Positions 1 through 8,606 of a stretch of 64,000 nucleotides of DNA are shown here, in pieces. Positions within the stretch are counted from its first letter, which is position 1, and every line of letters begins with the position of its first letter. Source of the DNA: Flavobacterium nitratireducens (GTDB taxonomy: Bacteria > Bacteroidota > Bacteroidia > Flavobacteriales > Flavobacteriaceae); assembly GCF_029625335.1 (NCBI RefSeq), contig NZ_CP121111.1, forward strand, positions 2,170,001 to 2,234,000. The letters run 5' to 3'. Position numbers and translations under genes: made by a program. The notes beneath the pieces were generated by a model. The model saw only the letters and a program-made list of their open reading frames with translations, ran no database searches and was not told the DNA's origin.

Positions 1-1
1 A

Positions 2-205
2 GCTGTAGTGGAAAATAAAGAGAAAGAAACAGGTATTAGTATTCATTATGTAAATGAACATTATGATGAAGGTGCAATAATTTTTCAAAAATCAGTTACT
101 GTTTTAGGGACTGACACCGCAGAAGTGGTTGCGGAAAAAATTCACGAACTAGAACAAAAATATTTTCCTAGTGTAATCGAGGATATACTTAAATCTAAAT
201 CGTAA
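2..205 (+). CDS. purN: Phosphoribosylglycinamide formyltransferase PurN, C-terminal part
   Basis: This is the 3' end of a gene that begins before the window. About 67 codons remain, ending in TAA. The segment with ENKEKETGISIHYVNEHYDE is typical of the C-terminal part of GAR transformylase, which moves a formyl group from 10-formyl-tetrahydrofolate to GAR in purine synthesis. The His and Asp of the HYVNEHYDEG motif lie in the part that shapes the folate and GAR pocket. The N-terminal catalytic part is outside the window. A second purine gene, purF, lies 1.7 kb downstream. A GTG at position 8 is an internal Val codon, not a start. Confidence 0.9.
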   Translation, partial: AVVENKEKETGISIHYVNEHYDEGAIIFQKSVTVLGTDTAEVVAEKIHELEQKYFPSVIEDILKSKS

Positions 206-207
206 AA

Positions 208-687
208 TTGGATTATCAAGTACACATATATACAGATGGGGCGGCCAAGGGAAATCCTGGTCCTGGAGGTTATGGGATTGTGATGGAATTAGTAGGTTCT
301 TCTCATCGAAAAGAATTTTATGAGGGTTTTAGGTATACTACAAACAATAGAATGGAATTATTGGCTGTGATTGTAGGTCTTGAGAAATTAAAAAAGCCAA
401 ACATGAAGGTGTTAGTTGTTTCAGATTCTAAATATGTGGTTGATTCAGTTGTTAAAAAGTGGGTTTTAGGTTGGGAAAAAAAATCATTCGCTGGACGGAA
501 AAATGCAGATTTGTGGAAGCGTTTTTTAGTTGTGTATAGAAAACATCTTGTTGATTTTAAATGGATAAAAGGTCATAATAGTCATCCTCAAAATGAACGT
601 TGCGATGAACTGGCTGTTTTTGCATCTAGTCAGAAAAACTTATCCATTGATGCATTTTATGAAAAAGAAGAGGGGCGTATTTTGTGA
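208..687 (+). CDS. rnhA: Ribonuclease HI
   Basis: Cytoplasmic RNase HI cuts the RNA strand of RNA-DNA hybrids, such as R-loops and primers. The 159-residue length is normal for the family. The four metal-binding acidic residues are all present: D10 in YTDGA, E50 in NNRMELLAV, D73 in VSDSKYV and D133 in NERCDELA. The flexible-loop His is H123 in KGHNSHP. The best start is TTG at 208, two bases after the purN stop, because it puts D10 at the usual distance and no ATG fits. The tight spacing suggests co-transcription with purN. The last 20 residues are a short poorly conserved tail. Confidence 0.95.
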   Translation: MDYQVHIYTDGAAKGNPGPGGYGIVMELVGSSHRKEFYEGFRYTTNNRMELLAVIVGLEKLKKPNMKVLVVSDSKYVVDSVVKKWVLGWEKKSFAGRKNADLWKRFLVVYRKHLVDFKWIKGHNSHPQNERCDELAVFASSQKNLSIDAFYEKEEGRIL

Positions 688-707
688 TAATTTTGTAGAT
701 TTTAACT

Positions 708-739
708 TTTGCAAGATTGCAACATATAAATTATCTTTG
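708..739 (+). promoter_or_regulatory. Bacteroidetes-type promoter for the PfkB kinase gene
   Basis: TTTG at 708-711, a 20-bp spacer and TATCTTTG at 732-739 match the Bacteroidetes sigma-factor consensus (TTTG, about 19 bp, TANNTTTG). The predicted transcript would start about 20 bases before the ATG at 764. The same arrangement with the same spacer lies in front of thiL. Confidence 0.7.
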
Positions 740-763
740 CAGCTTTAATTTGAAATTCATAAA

Positions 764-1687
764 ATGAATAAATTATTGATTGTTGGAACAGTCGCTTTCG
801 ACGCAATTGAAACCCCATTTGGGAAAACGGATAAGATCTTAGGTGGTGCTGGAACGTATATTGGTCTTTCTGCGGCTTTTTTTAAACTACAATCAGCCAT
901 TGTCTCAGTCGTAGGCGATGATTTTCCACAAGAATACATTGATTTATTGATAGAAAGAAATATTGATATTTCTGGATTAGAAGTTGTGAAAGGTGGAAAA
1001 ACATTCTTTTGGAGTGGGCGTTATCATAACGATTTGAATTCAAGAGATACTTTAGACACTCAATTAAACGTTTTGGCCGATTTTCAGCCAAAAGTTCCTC
1101 AAAATTTTAAAAATGCCGATGTAGTAATGCTAGGAAATTTGCATCCATTAGTGCAAAGTGGTGTTTTAGATCAATTAGAAAGTAAACCAAAATTAGTAGT
1201 TTTAGATACTATGAATTTTTGGATGGATTGTGCATTACCTGAATTGTTAGATGTAATTAAAAGAGTAGATGTAATTACAATCAATGATGAAGAAGCAAGA
1301 CAGCTTTCTGGTGAATATTCACTTGTAAAAGCTGCGGCTAAAATTCAGGAAATGGGACCTAAATATGTGGTGATAAAAAAGGGTGAGCATGGAGCATTGT
1401 TATTCCATGAAACCAATGTGTTTTTTGCGCCAGCTTTACCATTAGAGGAAGTTTTTGATCCAACAGGAGCGGGTGATACATTTGCTGGAGGTTTTACTGG
1501 ATTTATCACTCAAAGTGAGAATGTTTCGTTTGAAAACATGAAAAATGCAATTATTTATGGGTCGAATTTAGCCTCTTTTTGTGTGGAGAAATTTGGAACG
1601 GAACGAATGCTTAGTTTAGAGAAAGAAGAAGTTGTGTCTCGATTGAGACAATTTAAATCATTGACACAATTTGATATAGAATTATAA
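764..1687 (+). CDS. PfkB-family carbohydrate or nucleoside kinase
   Basis: A 307-residue kinase of the ribokinase/PfkB superfamily. The N-terminal part has the GGAGTYIGLSAA segment (about residues 27-38) of the substrate pocket. The C-terminal part has the PfkB signature DPTGAGDTFAGG at 232-243, with D238 as the predicted catalytic base and GAGD as the anion hole. The substrate cannot be read from the sequence; ribose, adenosine and other sugars are possible. The gene has its own promoter, ends in a terminator and sits between rnhA and purF, so a role in nucleoside or ribose salvage is an inference only. Confidence 0.85.
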   Translation: MNKLLIVGTVAFDAIETPFGKTDKILGGAGTYIGLSAAFFKLQSAIVSVVGDDFPQEYIDLLIERNIDISGLEVVKGGKTFFWSGRYHNDLNSRDTLDTQLNVLADFQPKVPQNFKNADVVMLGNLHPLVQSGVLDQLESKPKLVVLDTMNFWMDCALPELLDVIKRVDVITINDEEARQLSGEYSLVKAAAKIQEMGPKYVVIKKGEHGALLFHETNVFFAPALPLEEVFDPTGAGDTFAGGFTGFITQSENVSFENMKNAIIYGSNLASFCVEKFGTERMLSLEKEEVVSRLRQFKSLTQFDIEL

Positions 1688-1693
1688 TAGATA

Positions 1694-1717
1694 AACCTCG
1701 GAAACGGGGTTTTTTTG
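1694..1717 (+). terminator. Intrinsic terminator after the PfkB kinase
   Basis: AACCTCG and CGGGGTT pair around a GAAA loop (one G-T pair), followed by a T run. It lies 6 bases after the kinase stop. Confidence 0.8.
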
Positions 1718-1866
1718 TTCCGTAACTAGTACTTTCTGGATTTATTAATCTAGATTAACCTTAAAAAGGAATGAAAAAACGAACTTTGTACATTCAAAAA
1801 ACAACAAATAGTAAATTTATTAAAGTTTGCTAGCATAGATTAAACAAAATAACAAACACAACTACA

Positions 1867-3765
1867 ATGAGCGACGCTTTAAAACATGAATGTGGAATAG
1901 CTTTAGTTAGACTACTTAAACCGCTTGAATTTTACAAAGAAAAGTACGGTTCTGCTTTTTATGGGATACAAAAAATGTATCTGATGATGGAAAAACAGCA
2001 CAATCGCGGGCAAGATGGAGCTGGTTTTGCAAGTATTAAATTAGATGTTGAGCCAGGGGAAAGATATATTAGTAGAGTGCGTTCTAATCAGGCGCAACCT
2101 ATTCAGGATGTGTTTGCTCAAATTAATGAGCGTATTAACGAAGAGTTGACTGCAAATCCTGAATATGCTGATGATGTAGCGGCTCAAAAAAGAAATATTC
2201 CATACATAGGGGAGTTGTTTTTGGGTCACGTGCGTTATGGTACTTTTGGTAAAAATAGTATCGAAAGTGTACATCCGTTTTTGAGACAAAGTAACTGGAT
2301 GCATCGAAATCTTATTTTGGCGGGTAACTTTAATATGACTAATGTTAAAGAGCTTTTTCAAAATTTGGTTGAATTAGGTCAGCATCCAAAAGAAATGGCA
2401 GATACTGTAACTGTGATGGAAAAAATAGGTCATTTCTTGGATAAAGAAGTAATGCAATTATATCAAGATTGCAAGGCTGAAGGTTATTCTAAACAAAGTG
2501 CTTCGCCGGTAATAGCTGAAAGATTAGATGTGGCCAAAATTTTAGCTCGTTCGGCGAAAAATCTCGACGGTGGTTATGCAATGGCTGGTTTATTAGGTCA
2601 TGGAGATGCATTTGTTTTTAGAGATCCTGCAGGTATTCGTCCGGCATATTTTTATCAAGATGATGAAGTGGTTGTTGTAGCTTCAGAAAGACCAGTTATT
2701 CAAACAGTTTTCAATGTTCCTTTTGATCAAGTAAATGAAATTGATCCAGGAAGTGCTTTGATTATTAAGAAGAATGGAACAGTTTCCATGAAAGAAATTG
2801 TGACTCCAACTGTAAAAAAAGCATGTTCTTTTGAACGTATTTATTTCTCTAGAGGTAGTGATGCTGAGATTTATCAAGAAAGGAAAGATTTGGGTAAATT
2901 AATTTTACCAGCAGTTTTAGAAGCAATTGATCAGGATACTGACAATACGGTTTTCTCTTATATTCCAAATACTGCAGAGACTTCATTTTTTGGATTGGTT
3001 GAAGCGGCTCAGGATTTCTTAAATCAAAGAAAGAATAATTATATTTTAGAAAATAGAAATATTTTAACAGCTGAAACTTTAAAGGAATTATTAGCAGTTA
3101 AGATTCGTACTGAAAAAGTAGCAATTAAAGATGCTAAATTACGAACTTTCATTACAGCGGATGATAGTCGCGATGATTTAGTGGCTCACGTATACGATGT
3201 CACTTATGGCGTGATTAAACCAGAAGATAACTTGGTTATTATTGATGATAGTATTGTAAGAGGAACTACTCTTAAAAAGAGTATCATCAAAATGATGGAT
3301 CGATTAAATCCAAAACGAATTGTTATTGTATCTTCTGCACCACAGATTCGTTATCCGGATTGTTACGGTATTGATATGGCTAAATTAGAAGGTTTAGTTG
3401 CTTTTAGAGCTGCATTGGCTCTCTTGAAAGAAAGAAACATGTATCATATCGTAGATGAAGTTTATGCAAAATGTAAATCGCAAGAAGACTTTAAAGATGT
3501 TGATGTAGTAAATTATGTGACGGCAATATATGAGCCTTTTACAGATCAGGAAATTTCAAATAAAATCGCTGAAATGTTAAGTTCTCCAGAAATTAAAGCA
3601 GAAGTGAAAATTATTTTTCAAACTGTCGATGATTTACATGTAGCATGTCCTAAAAATCTTGGAGATTGGTATTTTACAGGTGATTATCCTACTCCTGGAG
3701 GGAATAGAGTAGTAAACCGAGCTTTTATGAATTTTTATGAAGGTAAGGACGCTAGAGCGTATTAA
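1867..3765 (+). CDS. purF: Amidophosphoribosyltransferase (glutamine PRPP amidotransferase), long form
   Basis: PurF makes phosphoribosylamine from PRPP and glutamine, the first committed step of purine synthesis. The class II glutamine amidotransferase domain starts at C9 in KHECGIALVRL. The usual Cys1 nucleophile would be exposed by removal of eight residues. HNRGQDGAG (about 46-54) belongs to the same domain. The phosphoribosyltransferase domain carries the PRPP loop VIIDDSIVRGTT at about 457-468. At 632 residues the protein is about 150 longer than the common 470-500 residue enzyme. This is a known Bacteroidetes form, with extra segments in and after the glutaminase domain. It is probably transcribed alone and is followed by a terminator. 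Confidence 0.95.
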   Translation: MSDALKHECGIALVRLLKPLEFYKEKYGSAFYGIQKMYLMMEKQHNRGQDGAGFASIKLDVEPGERYISRVRSNQAQPIQDVFAQINERINEELTANPEYADDVAAQKRNIPYIGELFLGHVRYGTFGKNSIESVHPFLRQSNWMHRNLILAGNFNMTNVKELFQNLVELGQHPKEMADTVTVMEKIGHFLDKEVMQLYQDCKAEGYSKQSASPVIAERLDVAKILARSAKNLDGGYAMAGLLGHGDAFVFRDPAGIRPAYFYQDDEVVVVASERPVIQTVFNVPFDQVNEIDPGSALIIKKNGTVSMKEIVTPTVKKACSFERIYFSRGSDAEIYQERKDLGKLILPAVLEAIDQDTDNTVFSYIPNTAETSFFGLVEAAQDFLNQRKNNYILENRNILTAETLKELLAVKIRTEKVAIKDAKLRTFITADDSRDDLVAHVYDVTYGVIKPEDNLVIIDDSIVRGTTLKKSIIKMMDRLNPKRIVIVSSAPQIRYPDCYGIDMAKLEGLVAFRAALALLKERNMYHIVDEVYAKCKSQEDFKDVDVVNYVTAIYEPFTDQEISNKIAEMLSSPEIKAEVKIIFQTVDDLHVACPKNLGDWYFTGDYPTPGGNRVVNRAFMNFYEGKDARAY

Positions 3766-3892
3766 TGATTGATTTAAGTTATTTGTCGGTTTTTTTAGGT
3801 TGTTTATCTTAAATATTTGCCGGTAAGTTAGAACTAAAATACATTTGTAATACCATAATATTAGTAGGTTAAGTTTATGGTAGATTTGGGGC

Positions 3893-3924
3893 AAAAAGGG
3901 TGGAAGAAATTCCACCTTTTTTAT
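3893..3924 (+). terminator. Intrinsic terminator after purF
   Basis: A stem formed by GGGTGGAA and TTCCACC, flanked by an A run and a T run, lies about 130 bases after the purF stop. The 127 bases between stop and stem hold nothing recognisable. Confidence 0.75.
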
Positions 3925-3966
3925 TATAATTAAGTGAGATATAAAAACTGAAAATAGTTGAATAGT

Positions 3967-3998
3967 AAAACGGACGATATATTATCGTCCGTTTTTTG
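3967..3998. terminator. Strong bidirectional hairpin between purF and sodA
   Basis: AAAACGGACGATA and its perfect complement surround a 3-base loop, with A and T runs on the outside. It can stop transcription from either side in this convergent gap. Confidence 0.8.
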
Positions 3999-4026
3999 TT
4001 ATTACAAGTTGGTGTTGGAAAAGAAT

Positions 4027-4069
4027 AAAAAAAATAGACAAATTAACTTTGAGTCAATTTGTCTATTTT
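4027..4069 (-). terminator. Intrinsic terminator after sodA
   Basis: AAAATAGACAAATT at 4031-4044 pairs perfectly with 4056-4069 around an 11-base loop. On the minus strand it ends in a T run and lies about 30 bases after the sodA stop. Confidence 0.8.
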
Positions 4070-4098
4070 GAATAAAAATAGAGCTAATTAAAAAGCTA

Positions 4099-4707
4099 TT
4101 ATTTTTCTAAAGCGTATCTTCTAGCAACTTCAGTCCAGTTGATTACATTAAAGAAAGCTTCGATGTAATCTGGTCTTCTGTTTTGATAGTTTAAGTAGTA
4201 AGCGTGCTCCCAAACATCCATTCCTAAAATTGGAGTTCCACCGCATCCAACACCTGGCATTAATGGGTTGTCTTGGTTTGGAGTACCACAAACGTCTAAT
4301 TTTCCACCTTTTTGAACACATAACCAAGCCCATCCAGAACCAAATTGAGTAGCACCAGCTTTACTGAATTTAGCTTTGAATTCTTCAAATGTTCCAAAAG
4401 CATCTTCGATAGCAGCTAATAAATCACCTGTTGGTTGTCCACCTCCATTTGGTGACATAACTGTCCAGAATAGATTGTGGTTGTAAAAACCTCCACCGTT
4501 GTTACGAACAGCAGCATTAGACATATCAATGTTAATTAATATGTTTTCGATGGTTTTACCTTCCATGTCTGTACCAGCAATAGCAGCGTTAAGGTTAGTT
4601 GTGTAAGCATTGTGATGTTTTGTGTGGTGAATTTCCATCGTACGAGCATCAATATGTGGTTCTAGTGCGTCATACGCATAAGGTAATTTAGGTAATTCAA
4701 AAGCCAT
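4099..4707 (-). CDS. sodA: Superoxide dismutase, probably Mn type
   Basis: Cytoplasmic Fe/Mn-family superoxide dismutase of normal length (202 residues) with no signal peptide. The metal ligands are H27 in EIHHTKHH, H77 in YNHNLFW, D164 and H168 in [10 protein letters not shown]. Two positions that separate the Mn and Fe types read as Mn: G73 four residues before H77, and Q145 in PNQDNPLM, where Fe enzymes usually have Gln and Ala switched. Use of either metal cannot be excluded. The gene stands alone with its own terminator. Confidence 0.95.
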   Translation of the reverse strand: MAFELPKLPYAYDALEPHIDARTMEIHHTKHHNAYTTNLNAAIAGTDMEGKTIENILINIDMSNAAVRNNGGGFYNHNLFWTVMSPNGGGQPTGDLLAAIEDAFGTFEEFKAKFSKAGATQFGSGWAWLCVQKGGKLDVCGTPNQDNPLMPGVGCGGTPILGMDVWEHAYYLNYQNRRPDYIEAFFNVINWTEVARRYALEK

Positions 4708-4902
4708 GATATTTTTGTTTAAAGATTTATAAAAATTTATTCAAAATTAAACATTTAAGTTTGGAATCGGAAACTCTGATTCGTTAAATAAATTTAATAT
4801 TGCGTTTTTTTGTTGTTTTATTAGACAATAAGTAGTTTTTTTAACAATAAATTAAGTAGTTGTCAAAAGCGGCATTATTCTAATTTTCTTTGTTGTTAAA
4901 GA

Positions 4903-5586
4903 TTACGATTGTGCCATGGCTATGCAAATAATGCTAATTTTTGCACCAGGGATTTTTAGTAGCGCTCTCGAACAGGCCTCAAGAGTTGCTCCAGTTGTAA
5001 TAACATCATCAATAAGTATGAAATGTTTGTTATAATCTTTCTCGGAAAAATGCACATCAAAAACAGTGTCTATGCCTTCGGTTCTTCCTAATAGATTTTT
5101 TTTGGATTGTGTTTTCGAATATACTTTTCGATACAAGATAGTATCGTTGTAGGTAAAATGAAGTTGTTTTGAAAGTGATTTTGCAAAAGTACTAACTTGA
5201 TTGTAGCCTCTTTCTTTGAATTTTCTAGGATGTAATGGAACAATAATAATTTCGCAATCCATGTTGTTTTGGAATGTTTCTTTTAATTCGTCTGCATACC
5301 ATTCGCCTAAAAGAGGGCCTATTTCTTGCTGTCCTTTATATTTCAGATTGTGGATGAGTTTTTGAACGATTCCTTTTTTATGAAAATAAAGAAAAGCAGA
5401 TGCGTGTTCCACTGGTATTCGACCATAGAATTTCTTGTAAGCTTCATTTTCTTTCCATAAATGATGATTGGTTAATGGAATATGATGTCTGCAAATACTA
5501 CAAATCACGATTTCGTTCTGGGTCAATAAACTATCACAACCCATACAAGTTTTAGGAAAAAATAGATTTAGAATGCTTTGTAACAT
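4903..5586 (-). CDS. comF: ComF-family phosphoribosyltransferase-like protein
   Basis: A 227-residue ComF/GntX-family protein. The N-terminus has a zinc ribbon of two CxxC pairs (C14, C17, C29, C32). The C-terminal half is a type I phosphoribosyltransferase fold with the PRPP loop LIDDVITTGATLE at about 191-203. ComF proteins are linked to DNA uptake and to handling of single-stranded DNA in transformable bacteria. The reaction, if any, is unknown. The gene stands alone, divergent from glyS. A short AT-rich gap separates it from sodA. Confidence 0.9.
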   Translation of the reverse strand: MLQSILNLFFPKTCMGCDSLLTQNEIVICSICRHHIPLTNHHLWKENEAYKKFYGRIPVEHASAFLYFHKKGIVQKLIHNLKYKGQQEIGPLLGEWYADELKETFQNNMDCEIIIVPLHPRKFKERGYNQVSTFAKSLSKQLHFTYNDTILYRKVYSKTQSKKNLLGRTEGIDTVFDVHFSEKDYNKHFILIDDVITTGATLEACSRALLKIPGAKISIICIAMAQS

Positions 5587-5683
5587 ATTCTAAGGTTTAT
5601 TTATTCTAAAAATATAAAAATCAATGATTCAAACTTTAATAATTTTCTTTTTTTAAATTCACTTTTTATATTTTTGCACCATT

Positions 5684-7225
5684 ATGGCAAAACAAGAAGA
5701 TATATTTAAGAATGTAATTTCGCATGCAAAAGAGTACGGATTTATTTTTCCGTCAAGCGAAGTTTACGATGGTTTAAGTGCGGTTTATGACTATGCACAA
5801 AACGGAGTGGAGTTAAAAAAGAACATCCGTGAATATTGGTGGAAAGCAATGGTTCAGATGAATGAAAATATTGTAGGACTTGATGCTGCGATATTAATGC
5901 ATCCTACGACATGGAAAGCCTCTGGCCACGTTGATGCGTTTAATGATCCATTAATTGATAATAAAGATTCTAAGAAAAGATATAGAGCCGATGTTTTGAT
6001 TGAAGATTATGCTGAAAAGCTAAATCAAAAAGCAATCAAAGAAATCGAAAAAGCAAGAGTGCGTTTTGGAGAGGCTTTTAATGAAGAAGAATTTGTTTCA
6101 ACAAATGCCCGTGTTAAAGAATATAAAGCTAAAGAAAGAGAAATTCTGGAAAGAATGGCTCGTTCTCTAGGAAATGAAGATTTGGCTGATGTAAAGGCAT
6201 TAATCGAAGAGTTAGAAATTGCTTGTCCTGAATCAGGTTCTAGAAATTGGACAGAAGTAAAACAATTTAACTTGATGTTTGGAACGAAGTTAGGTGCTTC
6301 TGCTGATAATGCAATGGATTTGTATTTGCGTCCAGAAACAGCTCAGGGGATTTTTGTGAACTTCTTGAATGTTCAAAAATCAGGACGTATGAAAGTTCCT
6401 TTCGGAATTGCTCAAACTGGTAAAGCGTTTCGAAATGAGATTGTAGCTAGACAGTTTATTTTCCGTATGCGTGAGTTTGAACAAATGGAAATGCAGTTTT
6501 TTGTGCGTCCGGGAGAAGAAATGAAATGGTATGAGCACTGGAAAGAAGCGCGTTTAAAATGGCATTTATCGTTAGGTCTTGGAAAAGAAAATTACCGATA
6601 CCATGACCATGAGAAATTAGCTCACTATGCAAATGCAGCAGCTGATATCGAGTTTAATTTCCCATTTGGATTTAAAGAGTTAGAAGGAATTCACTCTCGT
6701 ACTGATTTTGACTTAAAAGCACATGAGCAATATTCTGGAAGAAAATTACAATATTTTGATCCAGAATTAAACGAAAACTATGTTCCTTATGTAGTAGAAA
6801 CTTCAGTAGGATTAGACAGAATGTTCCTGGCAGTTTTCGCAACTTCATTGAAAGAAGAAACTTTAGAAGACGGTTCTACAAGAACAGTGTTGCAGTTACC
6901 AGCTGTTCTAGCACCAACTAAAGCGGCTGTTTTACCGTTGGTAAAAAAAGATGGATTGCCTGAAATTGCACATCAAATTATTGCCGATTTAAAATGGGAT
7001 TTCAATGTAGCTTATGATGAAAAAGATGCTGTTGGAAGACGTTATAGAAGACAAGATGCTTTAGGGACTCCATTTTGTATTACTGTAGATCATCAAACAA
7101 TCGAAGATGAAACAGTAACTATACGTCACAGAGATACAATGAAACAAGATCGTGTGAAAATTTCTGAATTAAGAGAAATTATTGAAAACGAAGTTTCGAT
7201 GAGAAACTGGCTGATGAAAATGTAA
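5684..7225 (+). CDS. glyS: Glycyl-tRNA synthetase, dimeric (alpha2) class II type
   Basis: GlyRS charges tRNA-Gly. At 513 residues this is the single-chain eukaryote-like type, not the alpha/beta type of enterobacteria. The N-terminal catalytic part has the WWKAMVQ segment. Class II motif 2 is the GKAFRNEI region followed by the RMREFEQMEMQFF strand, and motif 3 is SVGLDRMFLAVF. The last 100 residues form the anticodon-binding domain (from about PTKAAVLPLV). The start is ATG at 5684. A TATTTTTG promoter-like element lies only 8 bases before it, so the leader would be very short if that element is used. Confidence 0.96.
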   Translation: MAKQEDIFKNVISHAKEYGFIFPSSEVYDGLSAVYDYAQNGVELKKNIREYWWKAMVQMNENIVGLDAAILMHPTTWKASGHVDAFNDPLIDNKDSKKRYRADVLIEDYAEKLNQKAIKEIEKARVRFGEAFNEEEFVSTNARVKEYKAKEREILERMARSLGNEDLADVKALIEELEIACPESGSRNWTEVKQFNLMFGTKLGASADNAMDLYLRPETAQGIFVNFLNVQKSGRMKVPFGIAQTGKAFRNEIVARQFIFRMREFEQMEMQFFVRPGEEMKWYEHWKEARLKWHLSLGLGKENYRYHDHEKLAHYANAAADIEFNFPFGFKELEGIHSRTDFDLKAHEQYSGRKLQYFDPELNENYVPYVVETSVGLDRMFLAVFATSLKEETLEDGSTRTVLQLPAVLAPTKAAVLPLVKKDGLPEIAHQIIADLKWDFNVAYDEKDAVGRRYRRQDALGTPFCITVDHQTIEDETVTIRHRDTMKQDRVKISELREIIENEVSMRNWLMKM

Positions 7226-7247
7226 ATAGTTTTACAGCTATATAGAA

Positions 7248-7278
7248 CAAAGCTCTCCTTTTTGGGGAGCTTTTTTTG
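7248..7278 (+). terminator. Intrinsic terminator after glyS
   Basis: AAAGCTCTCC and GGGGAGCTTT pair around five T residues, followed by a T run, about 25 bases after the glyS stop. Confidence 0.85.
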
Positions 7279-7294
7279 TTTTTTGCTCATTTAT

Positions 7295-7339
7295 TTCTTT
7301 AAAAATTGTAGAATTTTGAATATTAAAATTTTTAAAGAA
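7295..7339. repeat. 13-bp perfect inverted repeat in the glyS-LytTR gap
   Basis: TTCTTTAAAAATT at 7295-7307 is repeated inverted at 7327-7339 with a 19-base spacer. It lacks GC content and a T run, so it does not look like a terminator. The rest of the gap up to 7590 is AT-rich. I see no clear promoter or RNA in it. Confidence 0.5.
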
Positions 7340-7590
7340 TGTTCTTGGTCGGATTTATTTGCTCTTTATCAACTACAATGGGTACTTTATCGATTTGTAA
7401 GGGGAATTAATCGAAAAAAAAAGTTAAATGTTTATTTTTAGCTAGTTAAAAAGTTCATTTTCTAAGCCGAAAATTAGCTTCTTAATCTAGTTCCCAAAAC
7501 TACTATACATACTTTAATCTATAATTTGAGTTGAAATTATTTAACTTGAGCTAATGTTGTGCGATCTAATTTTATTAGAATGTGCCTCAA

Positions 7591-8427
7591 ATGAATTATT
7601 CGTACGTTATTATTGACGACAATCAAGAAAGTGTCATCGAAACTAAGGCTATGGCTGACAGTTTTTCTGAACTTAGCTTTGTCGGCTCTGCAAATAACTA
7701 CGAAGAAGGTTTAAATCTCATTCTAGAAAATAAACCGCAACTGGTTTTTCTTGAAATTGATCCTAAAAATAAGAAGAGTAATCTTTCCTTAGCTTTAATT
7801 AATGAGTTATATCGTTATTTAAATGTAATTCCTCAAATTATTGTTACTACTTCTAAGAAGGATTTGGCTTTTGAGGCTATTCAATATCAGGTCTCGGATT
7901 ATTTTATCAAACCGGTAACCAGATTTGATATGGTGAAGTCTCTATTAAAAATTGGTAAGTCTAATATAATAGATCAAACGGAACCACTAAAGATTACTTC
8001 TAAAGAAACTGATCCTGAACCTGAAGAAATTATTGTACCAAGTGTTGTTAGAACTGAAACACTTGGAATTCAGCAAGAGCCTCTTATCTTATGTGTTAAA
8101 TCCTATGGCGATTACCGGTATATAGATACTAGAGACATCGCCTATTTTCAAGCAGATAACAATTCTACCGATATTCATTTAATCAATGGAGAAATGGTTA
8201 CAGCTTTTAAAACACTTAAACTTTTTGAAGGAGTGCTGCCTTATCCTTTTGTTCGTATACATAACAGCTATATTGTTAATAGTAATTGTATTTCCAGAAT
8301 ACATACAGGAAATGCATTGTGTTACATTAAAAACACAGCTATAAAATTACCTTTCTCTAAATCCTATAAGGCAAATATAGATCTTATAATTTCGGAAATT
8401 TCTAATGGAAATTATCTGGAAATTTAA
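7591..8427 (+). CDS. LytTR-family response regulator with Glu at the phosphorylation site
   Basis: A two-domain transcription regulator of 278 residues (281 if the GTG at 7582 were used). The ATG at 7591 gives the usual short lead into YVIIDDN. The receiver domain (about 1-118) keeps the acidic pair, the conserved Thr and the KP pair in FIKPVTR. The phospho-acceptor strand reads LVFLEID: Glu replaces the Asp, so phosphotransfer in the normal way is unlikely and the protein may be locked in one state. A linker leads to the LytTR DNA-binding domain (about 170-275, with RYIDTRDIAYFQADNN and FVRIHNSYIVN). The gene lies just before the repeat-peptide gene. Confidence 0.9.
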   Translation: MNYSYVIIDDNQESVIETKAMADSFSELSFVGSANNYEEGLNLILENKPQLVFLEIDPKNKKSNLSLALINELYRYLNVIPQIIVTTSKKDLAFEAIQYQVSDYFIKPVTRFDMVKSLLKIGKSNIIDQTEPLKITSKETDPEPEEIIVPSVVRTETLGIQQEPLILCVKSYGDYRYIDTRDIAYFQADNNSTDIHLINGEMVTAFKTLKLFEGVLPYPFVRIHNSYIVNSNCISRIHTGNALCYIKNTAIKLPFSKSYKANIDLIISEISNGNYLEI

Positions 8428-8489
8428 AAAATAGTCATCTACCCAGATTTGAGGTTCATTCACTCACAAATGACGACATTCTACCATAA

Positions 8490-8511
8490 ACGCTTGAAAA
8501 CACGCTTGAAA
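8490..8511 (+). promoter_or_regulatory. 10-bp direct repeat upstream of the repeat-peptide gene
   Basis: ACGCTTGAAA occurs at 8490-8499 and again at 8502-8511, a 12-bp period. A related ACGCTTTCA lies at 8553-8561. LytTR regulators usually bind pairs of direct repeats, so this may be an operator for the neighbouring regulator. That is inference. Confidence 0.4.
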
Positions 8512-8606
8512 TAAGGGTTCGCTATGTAATTTTATTTCACGAAAACGCACAAACGCTTTCATTAAAACAAGTCAAAAAGTATTAAAAAACATAAAAAACC
8601 CAAGTC

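Noticed and set aside
1781-1788. GAACTTTG as the purF -7 box
   Set aside because: One mismatch to TANNTTTG and no TTG at the right distance; too weak to list as a promoter.
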